Below, in pieces: positions 1-7,670 of a DNA stretch of 13,263 bases. The translations under genes and the position numbers were made by a program. The notes beneath the pieces are model-generated. The model ran no database searches, was not told the DNA's origin, and was given only the letters and a program-made list of their open reading frames with translations. Numbering within the stretch: the first letter of the stretch is position 1; the number at the start of each line of letters is the position of its first letter. The stretch comes from Entamoeba histolytica HM-1:IMSS (lineage: Eukaryota; Evosea; Mastigamoebida; Endamoebidae), in contig NW_001915186.1 in assembly GCF_000208925.1 (NCBI RefSeq), positions 1 to 13,263 on the forward strand, given 5' to 3'.

Positions 1-426
1 TAAAAGAATAGATAAAATTAATAGTAATAAACTATTTATAATATGAAATATATTTAACCATATTCCTACAATACCTATAATACAAAATGCTAATGTACTA
101 AATCTAACTGGTCTACAAATTAATATTAATTGTTTCCATGGTGATGCAATAAAAAGTAATGAACTATATAATAATAGTTTTGAAATAATATATACCATCC
201 CTAATATTACTGGATATTCAACATATAATCCTGTTAATGGAAGTGTTAATAATAATGCCGTTAATCCTATTAAAAATGATATAATAAAGAAAATAAATCG
301 TATCATTGGATGTAATTTTATACAACATAATAAATATTTGTCTTCTGATATAAATAATTCATTCATTGTATCTCGATGAAATGTAATTATTCCTTCTTGT
401 TTATTATTCTTTTCCTTTATTTCCAT
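1..426 (-). CDS. SFT2-like Golgi/endosome membrane protein, 5' part only
   Basis: The frame is open from the ATG at 426-424 to the left edge of the window, giving 142 codons without a stop; the 3' end lies outside. Residues 1-40 are hydrophilic and presumably cytosolic. Four hydrophobic segments follow, at about 41-62, 71-93, 106-124 and 127 onward. Between the second and third sits SPWKQLILICRPVRF, which matches the SFT2 loop pattern (GP-x-x-QL...[FC]-x-P-x-R) in spacing and key residues. SFT2/GOT1 proteins are small tetraspanning proteins that help vesicles fuse with Golgi membranes. An in-frame TAA nine bases upstream supports this start. The N-terminal tail is of ordinary length for the family. 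The assignment rests on the loop motif and topology; a different four-helix membrane protein remains possible. Confidence 0.65.
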   Translation of the reverse strand, partial: MEIKEKNNKQEGIITFHRDTMNELFISEDKYLLCCIKLHPMIRFIFFIISFLIGLTALLLTLPLTGLYVEYPVILGMVYIISKLLLYSSLLFIASPWKQLILICRPVRFSTLAFCIIGIVGIWLNIFHIINSLLLLILSILL

Positions 427-437
427 TATATTTTATT

Positions 438-445
438 AGTTCATT
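438..445 (-). promoter_or_regulatory. GAAC core-promoter element of the SFT2-like gene
   Basis: On the minus strand this reads AATGAACT, an exact match to the GAAC element known in Entamoeba core promoters. It lies 11 bases upstream of the ATG at 426, implying a very short 5' leader as is usual in this genus. The match is seen directly; its activity here is inferred from position. Confidence 0.6.
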
Positions 446-679
446 CTTAAAAAACTATTCTTTTATTTTCTTTCTTCATTTTTTCTTTTTTATCTTATCT
501 TTCTTTCACCTTTCTTTATATTAAATCTTATTTCTCTTATTGATGATATTCTCTTCTTTTGTATCTTCTCTTTATTATTTTCTCTTACTGAAGTCTATTG
601 TATATTAACTTTTATTCTCTTTTCTTTTTATTTATTTTTTCTTCTCACTTATTTTCTTTTAATAAAGATTGTTGATTAT

Positions 680-1073
680 TTGTTGAGTTATGAAAGGTTT
701 TATTTTTTTTATTCTAAATTTTGATACTTTTTTTTGATGTTTTTATTTGAAAGAAAGGAAAAAAAAAATAATATTAAAAGGAACGAATTGTTTTTTGATT
801 TTTTTGTAAGTGAAGTTCCAAAAGATTAGTACAACCAAACATACTTTTATCCACAGAAAGAATGTGACTTTTTTTCTTTTGGAAAATGGAAAAGAAAACC
901 AGATTTTCTTAAAGATTAGAAAAAATAGTTTTTGATTAGAATAAATTTAATTTTTCAGAGGATTTGTACAGCGGAATTTAGAGAATAAATTAAAAATTAG
1001 ATTCAAAAGAAAAATTCATTTAAAATTTATTAACAAGAAAAATTTCAAAAAAATAACTCAACAACCTTTCATA
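680..1073. repeat. Permuted inverted repeat flanking the intergenic region
   Basis: Plus-strand TTGTTGAGTTAT (680-691) overlaps TATGAAAGGTT (689-699). On the minus strand at 1073-1053 the same two words occur in opposite order, TATGAAAGGTT (1073-1063) then TTGTTGAGTTAT (1064-1053). Both copies look like circular permutations of one unit of about 18 bp. The arms are about 370 bp apart. Confidence 0.5.
872..898. repeat. Short perfect hairpin
   Basis: TTTTCTTTT (872-880) and AAAAGAAAA (890-898) are perfect inverted repeats separated by a 9-base spacer. In sequence this AT-rich such a stem can arise by chance and no role is claimed. Confidence 0.5.
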
Positions 1074-1120
1074 ATTACACCAACTGATAGTAAATAGTCA
1101 ACGACAAAAGTAATAACACC

Positions 1121-2084
1121 TCAGTTGTTTGAGGATGTTTCTGCAAAATGAGTTAAAATATTTTGAACGAATTGTACTGCTTTTTGAGACATCATCAGAC
1201 CTTCCATTGGATCTGAAGAAGTAGATTCATATAAATTAGGAGCAACGACAATTGCCAAATTTTGTAAAGTCATTTTATTTTGGTCTTTGAAAAGAGAGAC
1301 ATGAACAAGTAATGAGAATAGCCAATCTAATAAATCTCGAGATTGTTGAGACAAAGTACAATATTGTTTCCAACAATCATCTACACCACTCATTTGAATT
1401 TGTGTAGACGTAAGTCCATTAAGTAATAATGTTGGTAATTCTCTAAACCATAACTTAATTAAATTTGCTACTTCATTAATTGTAAATTCTTCTTGAACTT
1501 CAAGATCTCCTTTATGTGAGTTCATATAACTTTTCATAGTTTTCATTAATCCAGCTTGACCAGCTAACCGAAAAACACCTTCACTATGAAATCCATCAAG
1601 TCGTTGAAAATTATTATTTAATATAGCAAGAGGTTTTGGTAATTTATATTCTCCTGTTTCTATCCATTCTAAGTTAGTAGGATCCACACCAAAAACACCA
1701 TCTTCACCTCTCAACCTAAGAGAAAAGAAAGTTTCAGCCTTATCAGCTATATGAATGGTGACAGGTAAATTAACATTTACTTTTTGTTTAAAAGTAACAA
1801 GTACTTTAACTTCTTTCCTTGAACGAGGAGATAATACTCCTTTTGCAGGAGAATAAACTATTGAATAGTCATTAGTTGTATAATTGTCTATAACATATTT
1901 GATTTTAGCGTCTTCATCATTAATAATTGAAAACACTGTGTTTGGGGCAGCAACTGTTAAATCTACAGTATCAGTAGATAATTTAACATTGTTATAATCT
2001 AAGAATAGTTAATTTAAGAAACATATAAAATATTAAAGGAATAAACAGAGACAAACTTATGGGTTTTGATTTAGTTCCTCCCAT
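1121..2084 (-). CDS. ASH-like/RhoGAP protein, two exons, likely N-myristoylated
   Basis: Join exon 1 (2084-2057) to exon 2 (1998-1121), giving 301 residues. Exon 1 encodes MGGTKSKPI plus one base; splicing keeps the frame into exon 2, which has no ATG at its own 5' end. MGGTKS fits the N-myristoylation signal (Gly2, Ser6), suggesting membrane attachment. Residues ~12-115 resemble an ASH/MSP immunoglobulin-like fold, with a Y-x-P-x-KG-x-L-x-P core near 58-67 and the FGVDP linker near 112. Residues ~115-290 are a RhoGAP domain, which stimulates GTP hydrolysis by Rho/Rac GTPases. The arginine finger is in GVFRLAG (Arg153), the conserved lysine in IKLWFRELP (Lys191) and the asparagine in APNL (Asn264), so it should be active. 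The ASH-RhoGAP order is that of OCRL/INPP5B, but no inositol 5-phosphatase domain is present. RhoGAP identity is firm; the ASH call is inference. Confidence 0.85.
1999..2056 (-). other. Spliceosomal intron of the RhoGAP gene
   Basis: This 58-base intron begins GTTTGT and ends TTCTTAG on the minus strand, matching the Entamoeba 5' splice consensus GTTTGT and 3' TAG. A TTAAC-type branch-like sequence sits just upstream of the acceptor. Removing it joins the 28-base first exon to exon 2 in frame with no stop. Its length is ordinary for the genus. Confidence 0.8.
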
Positions 2085-2091
2085 CTTTAAA

Positions 2092-2100
2092 GAATTGTTT
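2092..2100 (-). promoter_or_regulatory. Possible initiator of the RhoGAP gene
   Basis: The minus strand reads AAACAATTC seven bases upstream of the exon-1 ATG, close to the Entamoeba initiator consensus AAAAATTCA. A TATAAAAA-type stretch near 2140-2150 (plus coordinates) could be the TATA-like element, though it is somewhat far away. The match is short and the surroundings are AT-rich. Confidence 0.3.
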
Positions 2101-2430
2101 AGTAGATAAAAGTTTATTATTTTTTTGACTTTTCTCTCTTATAAAAATATTTTTCAATTAACAAGAAGTTGAGAAAATTTAAATTTTGAAAATAACTCCA
2201 AGATTAAAGTTGTTCATTAATTAATAAAAACACTTATTTAAATGATCTAATGGTTGGTGGTTAAAGCTTTTTTTTAAATTATATATCAATTATTCTTCGG
2301 TTATAGAAAAATATATATGTAAAACATACTTAATTTAAACTATAACATTAGTCGATAAGACAAACTAATGATTTGTTAATCAAATTTAAAGGTTTTATTA
2401 AATAGTTATTGTGTTGAGAAACTTAAATAT

Positions 2431-2474
2431 TAAATAATCAAATTAAATAATCAAATTAAATAATCAAGTTAAAT
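2431..2474. repeat. 13-bp tandem repeat, three copies plus partial
   Basis: The unit TAAATAATCAAAT occurs at 2431-2443 and 2444-2456, then as TAAATAATCAAGT at 2457-2469, followed by a partial unit TAAAT at 2470-2474. The copies are in perfect phase with one substitution. It lies about 110-150 bases upstream of the ATG8 start. Confidence 0.85.
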
Positions 2475-2549
2475 GAAATAAAAATGTAATAATAACAAAT
2501 TTCTTTTTTTTTTGTTTTTTAATTTTTTTTAAAAGAATTTTGTTTTTTA

Positions 2550-2557
2550 ATAGAACT
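2550..2557 (+). promoter_or_regulatory. GAAC-like element upstream of ATG8
   Basis: ATAGAACT differs from the AATGAACT core-promoter element by two bases at its 5' end but keeps the GAACT core. It ends 23 bases before the ATG, a plausible spacing for Entamoeba. Function is inferred. Confidence 0.4.
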
Positions 2558-2580
2558 AAATAATTATAAAATAGACTTTA

Positions 2581-2985
2581 ATGGATCCAACTTTTCCAAT
2601 AAACCAACCAAAACTTCCTTTTAAACAACGAGTTTCTTTTGAAGAACGTAAAGCATTTGCTATTCAATTAAGACAAAAGAAACCAAATTATGTTCCACTT
2701 GTTGTTGAAAGTGATGGAACTTCTAGTGCTATTAATTTAAAGAAAGATAGATTCTTTATTCCTGAAGGTTCAAAGATTAGTGACTTTGTTAAAGTTTTAG
2801 TTGATAAATACATTGAAACTGATGGTGAAACTCCAATTTCAACTGTTTCTGTTAAAATTCAAACACCAAGTAAAGCTATTCAACCATCAAATGAAGATAC
2901 TATTGGTTCACTTTATGCTATGTATCAAGAAGAAGATGGGTATCTTTATTTCATTGTTTACAGAGAATCTGTCTTTGGAAATTAA
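2581..2985 (+). CDS. ATG8: Autophagy ubiquitin-like protein ATG8
   Basis: This 134-residue protein is a complete ATG8/LC3-family ubiquitin-like modifier. ATG8 is cut by the protease ATG4 after a C-terminal glycine and conjugated to phosphatidylethanolamine on autophagosomal (in Entamoeba also phagosomal) membranes. The N-terminal helical part has the family pattern FKQRVSFEERK (14-24). It is followed by the P-x-x-VPLVVE strand (35-43), KDRFFIPEG (55-63) and the late signature YQEEDGYLYF (115-124). The chain ends VFGN, so Gly133 would be exposed by removal of a single Asn. A roughly 10-residue proline-containing extension precedes the ubiquitin-like fold. An in-frame TAG at 2572 supports the start, and no intron is needed. 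The stop overlaps a TAATTTTT stretch like an Entamoeba 3'-end signal. Entamoeba species have more than one ATG8 copy; which paralogue this is cannot be told here. Confidence 0.95.
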   Translation: MDPTFPINQPKLPFKQRVSFEERKAFAIQLRQKKPNYVPLVVESDGTSSAINLKKDRFFIPEGSKISDFVKVLVDKYIETDGETPISTVSVKIQTPSKAIQPSNEDTIGSLYAMYQEEDGYLYFIVYRESVFGN

Positions 2986-3795
2986 TTTTTGTGCTTCTTA
3001 ACTATCAAATTTTTGTTATTAATAACAATAAAATAGTAATTTTTAATTCGTTTATCCTGTTGTTTTATAAATATAAATTTTGTATTTTGTTTCATCAAAG
3101 TAATATCCTATAATAACTATTTATACATAAAAAATTTGGTATAAAATACTGTATTTGATGATATAGAAAATAGAAAAACTGAATTTGATAATCTTAACAA
3201 TTGTCTTTTGTTAGTTTTGAGTCTTTTTTTACAAAAAAATACACACGAGTCTTGAATCTAGTAATGTCAAAGTAAGTTTTATTATTTTTAGAGAAGAAAA
3301 TTAAGGATTTTTATTTTTTAATTCAAAGAAAATGCATATTGCAAATAGTATTTTATTATTTTAAAATATTGAAATATGAAAATCAATTATGATAAGTTAA
3401 TAATGGTTATTTAAAAATAATACTTCTATAAATTTATTTAATTATAAAAGTTATATAAATATTTATTATGATAGTCTAAATTCAGTAATTTAAATTTCTA
3501 TTTTTATTTTATGCTTGTAGAAACCATTCATTAAGATAATATTTATAAAATTATATGGTAGTTTAAGAAAGTGAAAAAAAAACAGATTGTAATTTTATTA
3601 GACCATAATTTTTTAAAACACAATACATATATTATTTAATACTTATAAGTCTATATAATTTATCTTTTTCTTTTTACTCTAAACACCATATGGTAGTTAT
3701 AGATTCTTTCATTCTTTTTCAATGTAAAATATGACAAAATAAAAAAAAATAAGTTAGAGTATTATTAACAAAACAAAAAGATTTAAAAGTATAAG

Positions 3796-3831
3796 AATAT
3801 ATATTAGTTTCTAAAACAAACTAAATATATT
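3796..3831. repeat. Long imperfect hairpin in the 2.3-kb gap
   Basis: AATATATATTAGTTT (3796-3810) and AAACTAAATATATT (3818-3831) are inverted repeats with one bulged base and a 7-base loop. It is about 14 bp long and is the strongest simple hairpin I noticed in this gap. Confidence 0.6.
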
Positions 3832-3920
3832 AAGAGTGATTAAGCTTTTTTTACTGAATTAGTTACATTTCTGTTATTTGAATAATTGTATAAAAATTGC
3901 TTTAGAATATTTACTTCTTT

Positions 3921-3941
3921 TTTAGTTTGACTTTAGTTTGA
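3921..3941. repeat. Short direct duplication
   Basis: TTTAGTTTGA occurs at 3921-3930 and again at 3932-3941, an 11-bp tandem period. It may be slippage and has no assigned role. Confidence 0.5.
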
Positions 3942-5269
3942 TGTATCTTCTTTAATCTAAAATAGTCAAGAGCCACTAATTTTATTAATTAAATAAACAA
4001 TTGAAGAAATAATACTCATTTTTTTTAATTCATTGATTTATGGTTTATACAAAAATGAATTGATTATCTTGAATCAAAAAGAAATAACTTTGTTAGAGAT
4101 ATAGTGTTTTACAGTGGGTTTACAATAATATATTTTGATATTGTCACATTTAAATTAATAAAAATTCATTTAGTTTTTTGTATTTAAACTGGTTTTGACA
4201 TTTTTACATACTTTAAAATGAGTCAAAATTTTGAGTAAATTTATTAGTAGTTTAATGAAATTAAAGGATATTTTAACTAACATTGTTCATAAGAAAATTA
4301 TAAGAAGATAACTACAAAAAGATAGACTGAATATAGAACAAATAGAGAGAAAAAAGTCTAACTAAAAAAAAAATTTAATGTCATAAAAATTTAAAATAAG
4401 AAAATTGAGTTATTTTACTTTTTTATCTTTTTATAGTCTCATTGAAATTAAAGAGTAATATTATATCAAAGTAATCCAATAATTTCATAGGTTGTATAAA
4501 AGAATAAAGAGAATAAAGGAACTATTTAGTATGAGAGTTAAAACACTAACAGATATATTAAAATTTTTATGTTGAAATAGAAAATAATAATAACATTATT
4601 TTTGTGGTAGTAGAGTATAGACTATGTTTATAAAGTCAATGACTTTGTTGAATTTAATTTTTCTATTTAACATAAAGGTTATTCTTTGTTGTTAAGTTTA
4701 TCAACAGTTTTTCTAAATTTTCAAGGTTTTTTTTAGCCTAGTATAGTTTTTTTTTCAAAATTGGATGAGGTAAAAACAAGTTGCTATAGTTTTATTTCTT
4801 ATATTTTTTGAATCTTTCAGAAATAACTTTTTGTGGATTAAGTTTATTTTTTACTGAATGGCATTTCTTTCAATCATAGAGACAAATGTAATATTAATGG
4901 CGTTATTGGATATTTTCTATATATTATTTTAAACAATTAAAAAAGTAATAAAGGAGTAAAGTAAACAGACTTATATCAAAATATTTTAAGGAAAAGGATT
5001 TTATAAAGAGTGAATTTTGTTAGTGTTATTAAGGAATAAGAAAAGAATTAAAGAAATTATTGCAATAAGGAAATGTTTTTAGAATGAGTTATTTTTGAAT
5101 CATTAATTTCAAACTAGAGAAAGAAAGAGATTAGTAAAATTACTTTGAAACAAAATAAGAACTGCACCTTAGTTTCAATTTTAACAGAAAAGAAAATCAA
5201 AAAATAAAAATGAATTAAAAATTTTATATGAATGAAAAAATGTAAGAAATTTAGTTGTTTATAGAAAGG

Positions 5270-5277
5270 AATGAACG
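5270..5277 (+). promoter_or_regulatory. GAAC-like word overlapping the F-box start codon
   Basis: AATGAACG matches the first seven bases of the GAAC element AATGAACT and includes the ATG itself. It may simply reflect the codons ATG AAC. It is noted because no better GAAC site was seen just upstream. Confidence 0.2.
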
Positions 5278-7670
5278 CCACTATTCAAAAGATTATTGAA
5301 GAATATCATAATATAAATTTAAAAGAATATAACAAAATTCCAAATATACTTTCACCACCACCCAATTGTCTTCAGTCATATGAATTAGGAAGAAATGGGA
5401 CATTAAAAGTATTAACTGAAGCATTTTCACCATTTAAATTAAGTCAAATTAAAAAAGTTTTTGAAAATAAGGAAGTGTTTTATTCATTATTTCCTGAAAT
5501 AACACAAATATTCTTTGAAGGAAATAAAGTGGAATGTAAATCTTCATGGATTATTTGGAATGTTCTACAAGAATATAAATTTATTGAAAATGTTATTTGT
5601 TTTCCAAATGAAATATTTCACATTGAATCTAATTATTGGCCAAAATATGTAGAATATTATCTTTTTTGTTGTGAAAAACATCTCAGTGGAACAAGAGTTG
5701 TAATTGAAATAAAATTTAATACAACAAAAATTCATAAGAATGAATTTATTTGGTTCTTAAATAATGAACGATCATTTATTTATAATTTAAATGAAATTTT
5801 AAAAAATGATCAAGAAAGTCTTCTTTTATTAAATTTAGAAAGAGAGTTTTATACTAGACTAAATCAAATTTCATTATATCAAATTACACTTTATTCTAGT
5901 GAATCAATATTAATGAAAACAAATAGTCAATTTGATGAAATTATTATTACTGGTAAATCTCATTATACTATTTCTATTAAAATTCTTCTTGAAAGTTTAT
6001 ATTCTCATTGTCTTCAATCACCTTTATTCCCTAAATGTAAAATTATTAAACAAACAGAAAGAATTATTCAAAAACATGGTGAAACTCCTTTTTTTTCTAC
6101 AACTCCTTATTCAACTGATATTGTTTATTGTTCTGCACTTGGAGAAGGTTCAATGTTTACAGCTGCACAATCAATGAAATGTTCATGTCCATTACCACAT
6201 ACACCTAATTTTGAAGTAATTATTTGTGCAGAATTATTTAATATTCAACAAGATGGTACAATAGATTCTATTTATTATTATCATTTTAAAACTCCTCAAA
6301 AAAATAATTTTGTTCCTTATATTCATTCAAGAACTTCTCTTAATCTTTTTTGTGCTTTTCTTATGACTCGTTTTGGTGTTGAAAATAATATTCCTTCTAT
6401 TAGTATTTCTGATGTATCTGATATTTCTTTAATTTCTAAACAAATGCTTGCTCAAGCAATTCATATTAAAGAAAATTCTTTAAAAAAACAACGTAAAATA
6501 TTATTTCCATTAAATGAAAAAGAAATAATAACAAATAATATTTTTACAGAATTGTCTAATGAATTATTACATCAAATATTTAGTTATTTACCATTAGAAG
6601 ATCTTTCTTCTTGTTTGTTGACTTGTAGAAAATTAAGGTCTTTTATTCTTTCTGATGACTTAATTTGGCAAAATTTCTATAATTTGTATTTTAGTATTTC
6701 TTCTTTTAATCAAAAAGAATTTCATACTCCAAAACCTCGTTATATTGAAACAAAATCAATTGCACACCAAGTTCTTCATTTACAAAATATTAGAATTCGT
6801 TGGAAAACAAAAAGGCCTGTTATTAGAAAACGTATTGAAGCATTTGTTAAATGTCCTGTTAATTTTATATTCTCAAGAACAAAAGGTCAATCTTTTTTTG
6901 TTGCGACTAGTTATGGGAAAATTAAATCTTTTGAATATAATTCATTTAACCTTATGAAAGATTTGATTATTAATGATCATTTCATTACTGTAGAACTTAA
7001 TTATGATACAAAATGTTCATTAATGGTTTCTGGAAATGGAAAAATATATCAATATTTTTATGAAACAAATAAATTAAATATTATTCCTTTTCAAAAACAT
7101 CATGGTTGTAGATTTACTGATTCTTGTAAAAATATTTTATGTTGGGAAGAAACTGGAAATATTGATTTTATTGATTTTCAATCACAAAAACCTTGGTATT
7201 CAAATAATTTTAATCAATGTCATATTTCTTGTATTGATAAAGTTGATAATTATTTCTATATTTCTTGTTATTCTGACTCTCGTATCATTGGTTTTGATTC
7301 AAGAATGAAAGAAAAGGCTTTTGAAACAAATTCATATAATAATATTAACACTTTTGATTATTTTGATACTTCACTCGTTTGTGGCTGTAATAATGGAGTT
7401 ATTTCTCTTTATGATTATAGAATGAATAGAATAACTCAAAATCGTGCAATGCAATTTACTTCAATTAATACAATTAAAGTTTGGAATAGAAAAATAGTTT
7501 TTGGAGGAAATGATCGTCAAATTGGTTTACTCGATTGTACTAAGAATTGGTTTGGAAATTATCAAGTTCTTTATACCCACCAAACTCCAATTGTTTCTAT
7601 TGACTTTGATGATTCAGTATTAATAAGTGGAGCTGCAGGTGGTTTTATAATATACTCATCTTTTGTTTAG
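5271..7670 (+). CDS. F-box protein with C-terminal beta-propeller and long N-terminal region
   Basis: The protein has 799 residues. An F-box at about 425-470 (LSNELLHQIFSYLPLEDL, then CRKLRSF and DDLIWQNFY) would bind Skp1 and bring the protein into an SCF ubiquitin ligase. Residues ~525-799 form WD40-like blades: FDSRMKEK (675-682), LYDYRMNR (713-720), FGGNDRQIGLLD (744-755) and a last blade ending LISGAAGGFIIYSS. F-box/WD40 proteins use the propeller to recruit substrates. Residues 1-410 are not a family I can name firmly. The part around 45-180 has the sequence feel of a START/SRPBCC fold, and a second region at ~225-370 may be another such unit. No transmembrane segment is visible. An in-frame TAG at 5262-5264 supports the start, and the single long frame needs no intron. 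The propeller repeats are weak, so their number is uncertain. Confidence 0.85.
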   Translation: MNATIQKIIEEYHNINLKEYNKIPNILSPPPNCLQSYELGRNGTLKVLTEAFSPFKLSQIKKVFENKEVFYSLFPEITQIFFEGNKVECKSSWIIWNVLQEYKFIENVICFPNEIFHIESNYWPKYVEYYLFCCEKHLSGTRVVIEIKFNTTKIHKNEFIWFLNNERSFIYNLNEILKNDQESLLLLNLEREFYTRLNQISLYQITLYSSESILMKTNSQFDEIIITGKSHYTISIKILLESLYSHCLQSPLFPKCKIIKQTERIIQKHGETPFFSTTPYSTDIVYCSALGEGSMFTAAQSMKCSCPLPHTPNFEVIICAELFNIQQDGTIDSIYYYHFKTPQKNNFVPYIHSRTSLNLFCAFLMTRFGVENNIPSISISDVSDISLISKQMLAQAIHIKENSLKKQRKILFPLNEKEIITNNIFTELSNELLHQIFSYLPLEDLSSCLLTCRKLRSFILSDDLIWQNFYNLYFSISSFNQKEFHTPKPRYIETKSIAHQVLHLQNIRIRWKTKRPVIRKRIEAFVKCPVNFIFSRTKGQSFFVATSYGKIKSFEYNSFNLMKDLIINDHFITVELNYDTKCSLMVSGNGKIYQYFYETNKLNIIPFQKHHGCRFTDSCKNILCWEETGNIDFIDFQSQKPWYSNNFNQCHISCIDKVDNYFYISCYSDSRIIGFDSRMKEKAFETNSYNNINTFDYFDTSLVCGCNNGVISLYDYRMNRITQNRAMQFTSINTIKVWNRKIVFGGNDRQIGLLDCTKNWFGNYQVLYTHQTPIVSIDFDDSVLISGAAGGFIIYSSFV

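Larger units (their letters stand above)
427..1120. other. Intergenic region, no gene seen
   Basis: This lies between the promoter of the SFT2-like gene and the 3' end of the RhoGAP gene. The part at 430-660 is pyrimidine-rich on the plus strand, typical of an upstream region read on the minus strand. It contains a 9-bp hairpin (872-898) and a permuted inverted repeat (680-699 and 1053-1073). I found no open frame with protein-like composition and no recognisable RNA gene. Confidence 0.6.
2085..2580. promoter_or_regulatory. Divergent promoter region between RhoGAP and ATG8
   Basis: These 496 bases separate two genes read away from each other, so both promoters must lie here. The region holds a 13-bp tandem repeat (2431-2474), a long T-rich tract (about 2501-2530) and, near ATG8, a GAAC-like site. 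There is no coding potential on either strand. Confidence 0.6.
2986..5270. other. Long intergenic region, no gene seen
   Basis: About 2.3 kb separate ATG8 from the F-box gene, long for a compact Entamoeba genome. The right half (about 4250-5270) is purine-rich on the plus strand. I found no open frame with convincing protein composition, no tRNA-like fold and no recognisable snRNA. It contains a hairpin at 3796-3831 and a short 11-bp-period duplication at 3921-3941. The last few hundred bases must include the F-box promoter. Confidence 0.5.

Noticed and set aside
5932..7308. Short alternative-frame proteins inside the F-box gene
   Set aside because: They are shadows of the 799-residue coding frame.
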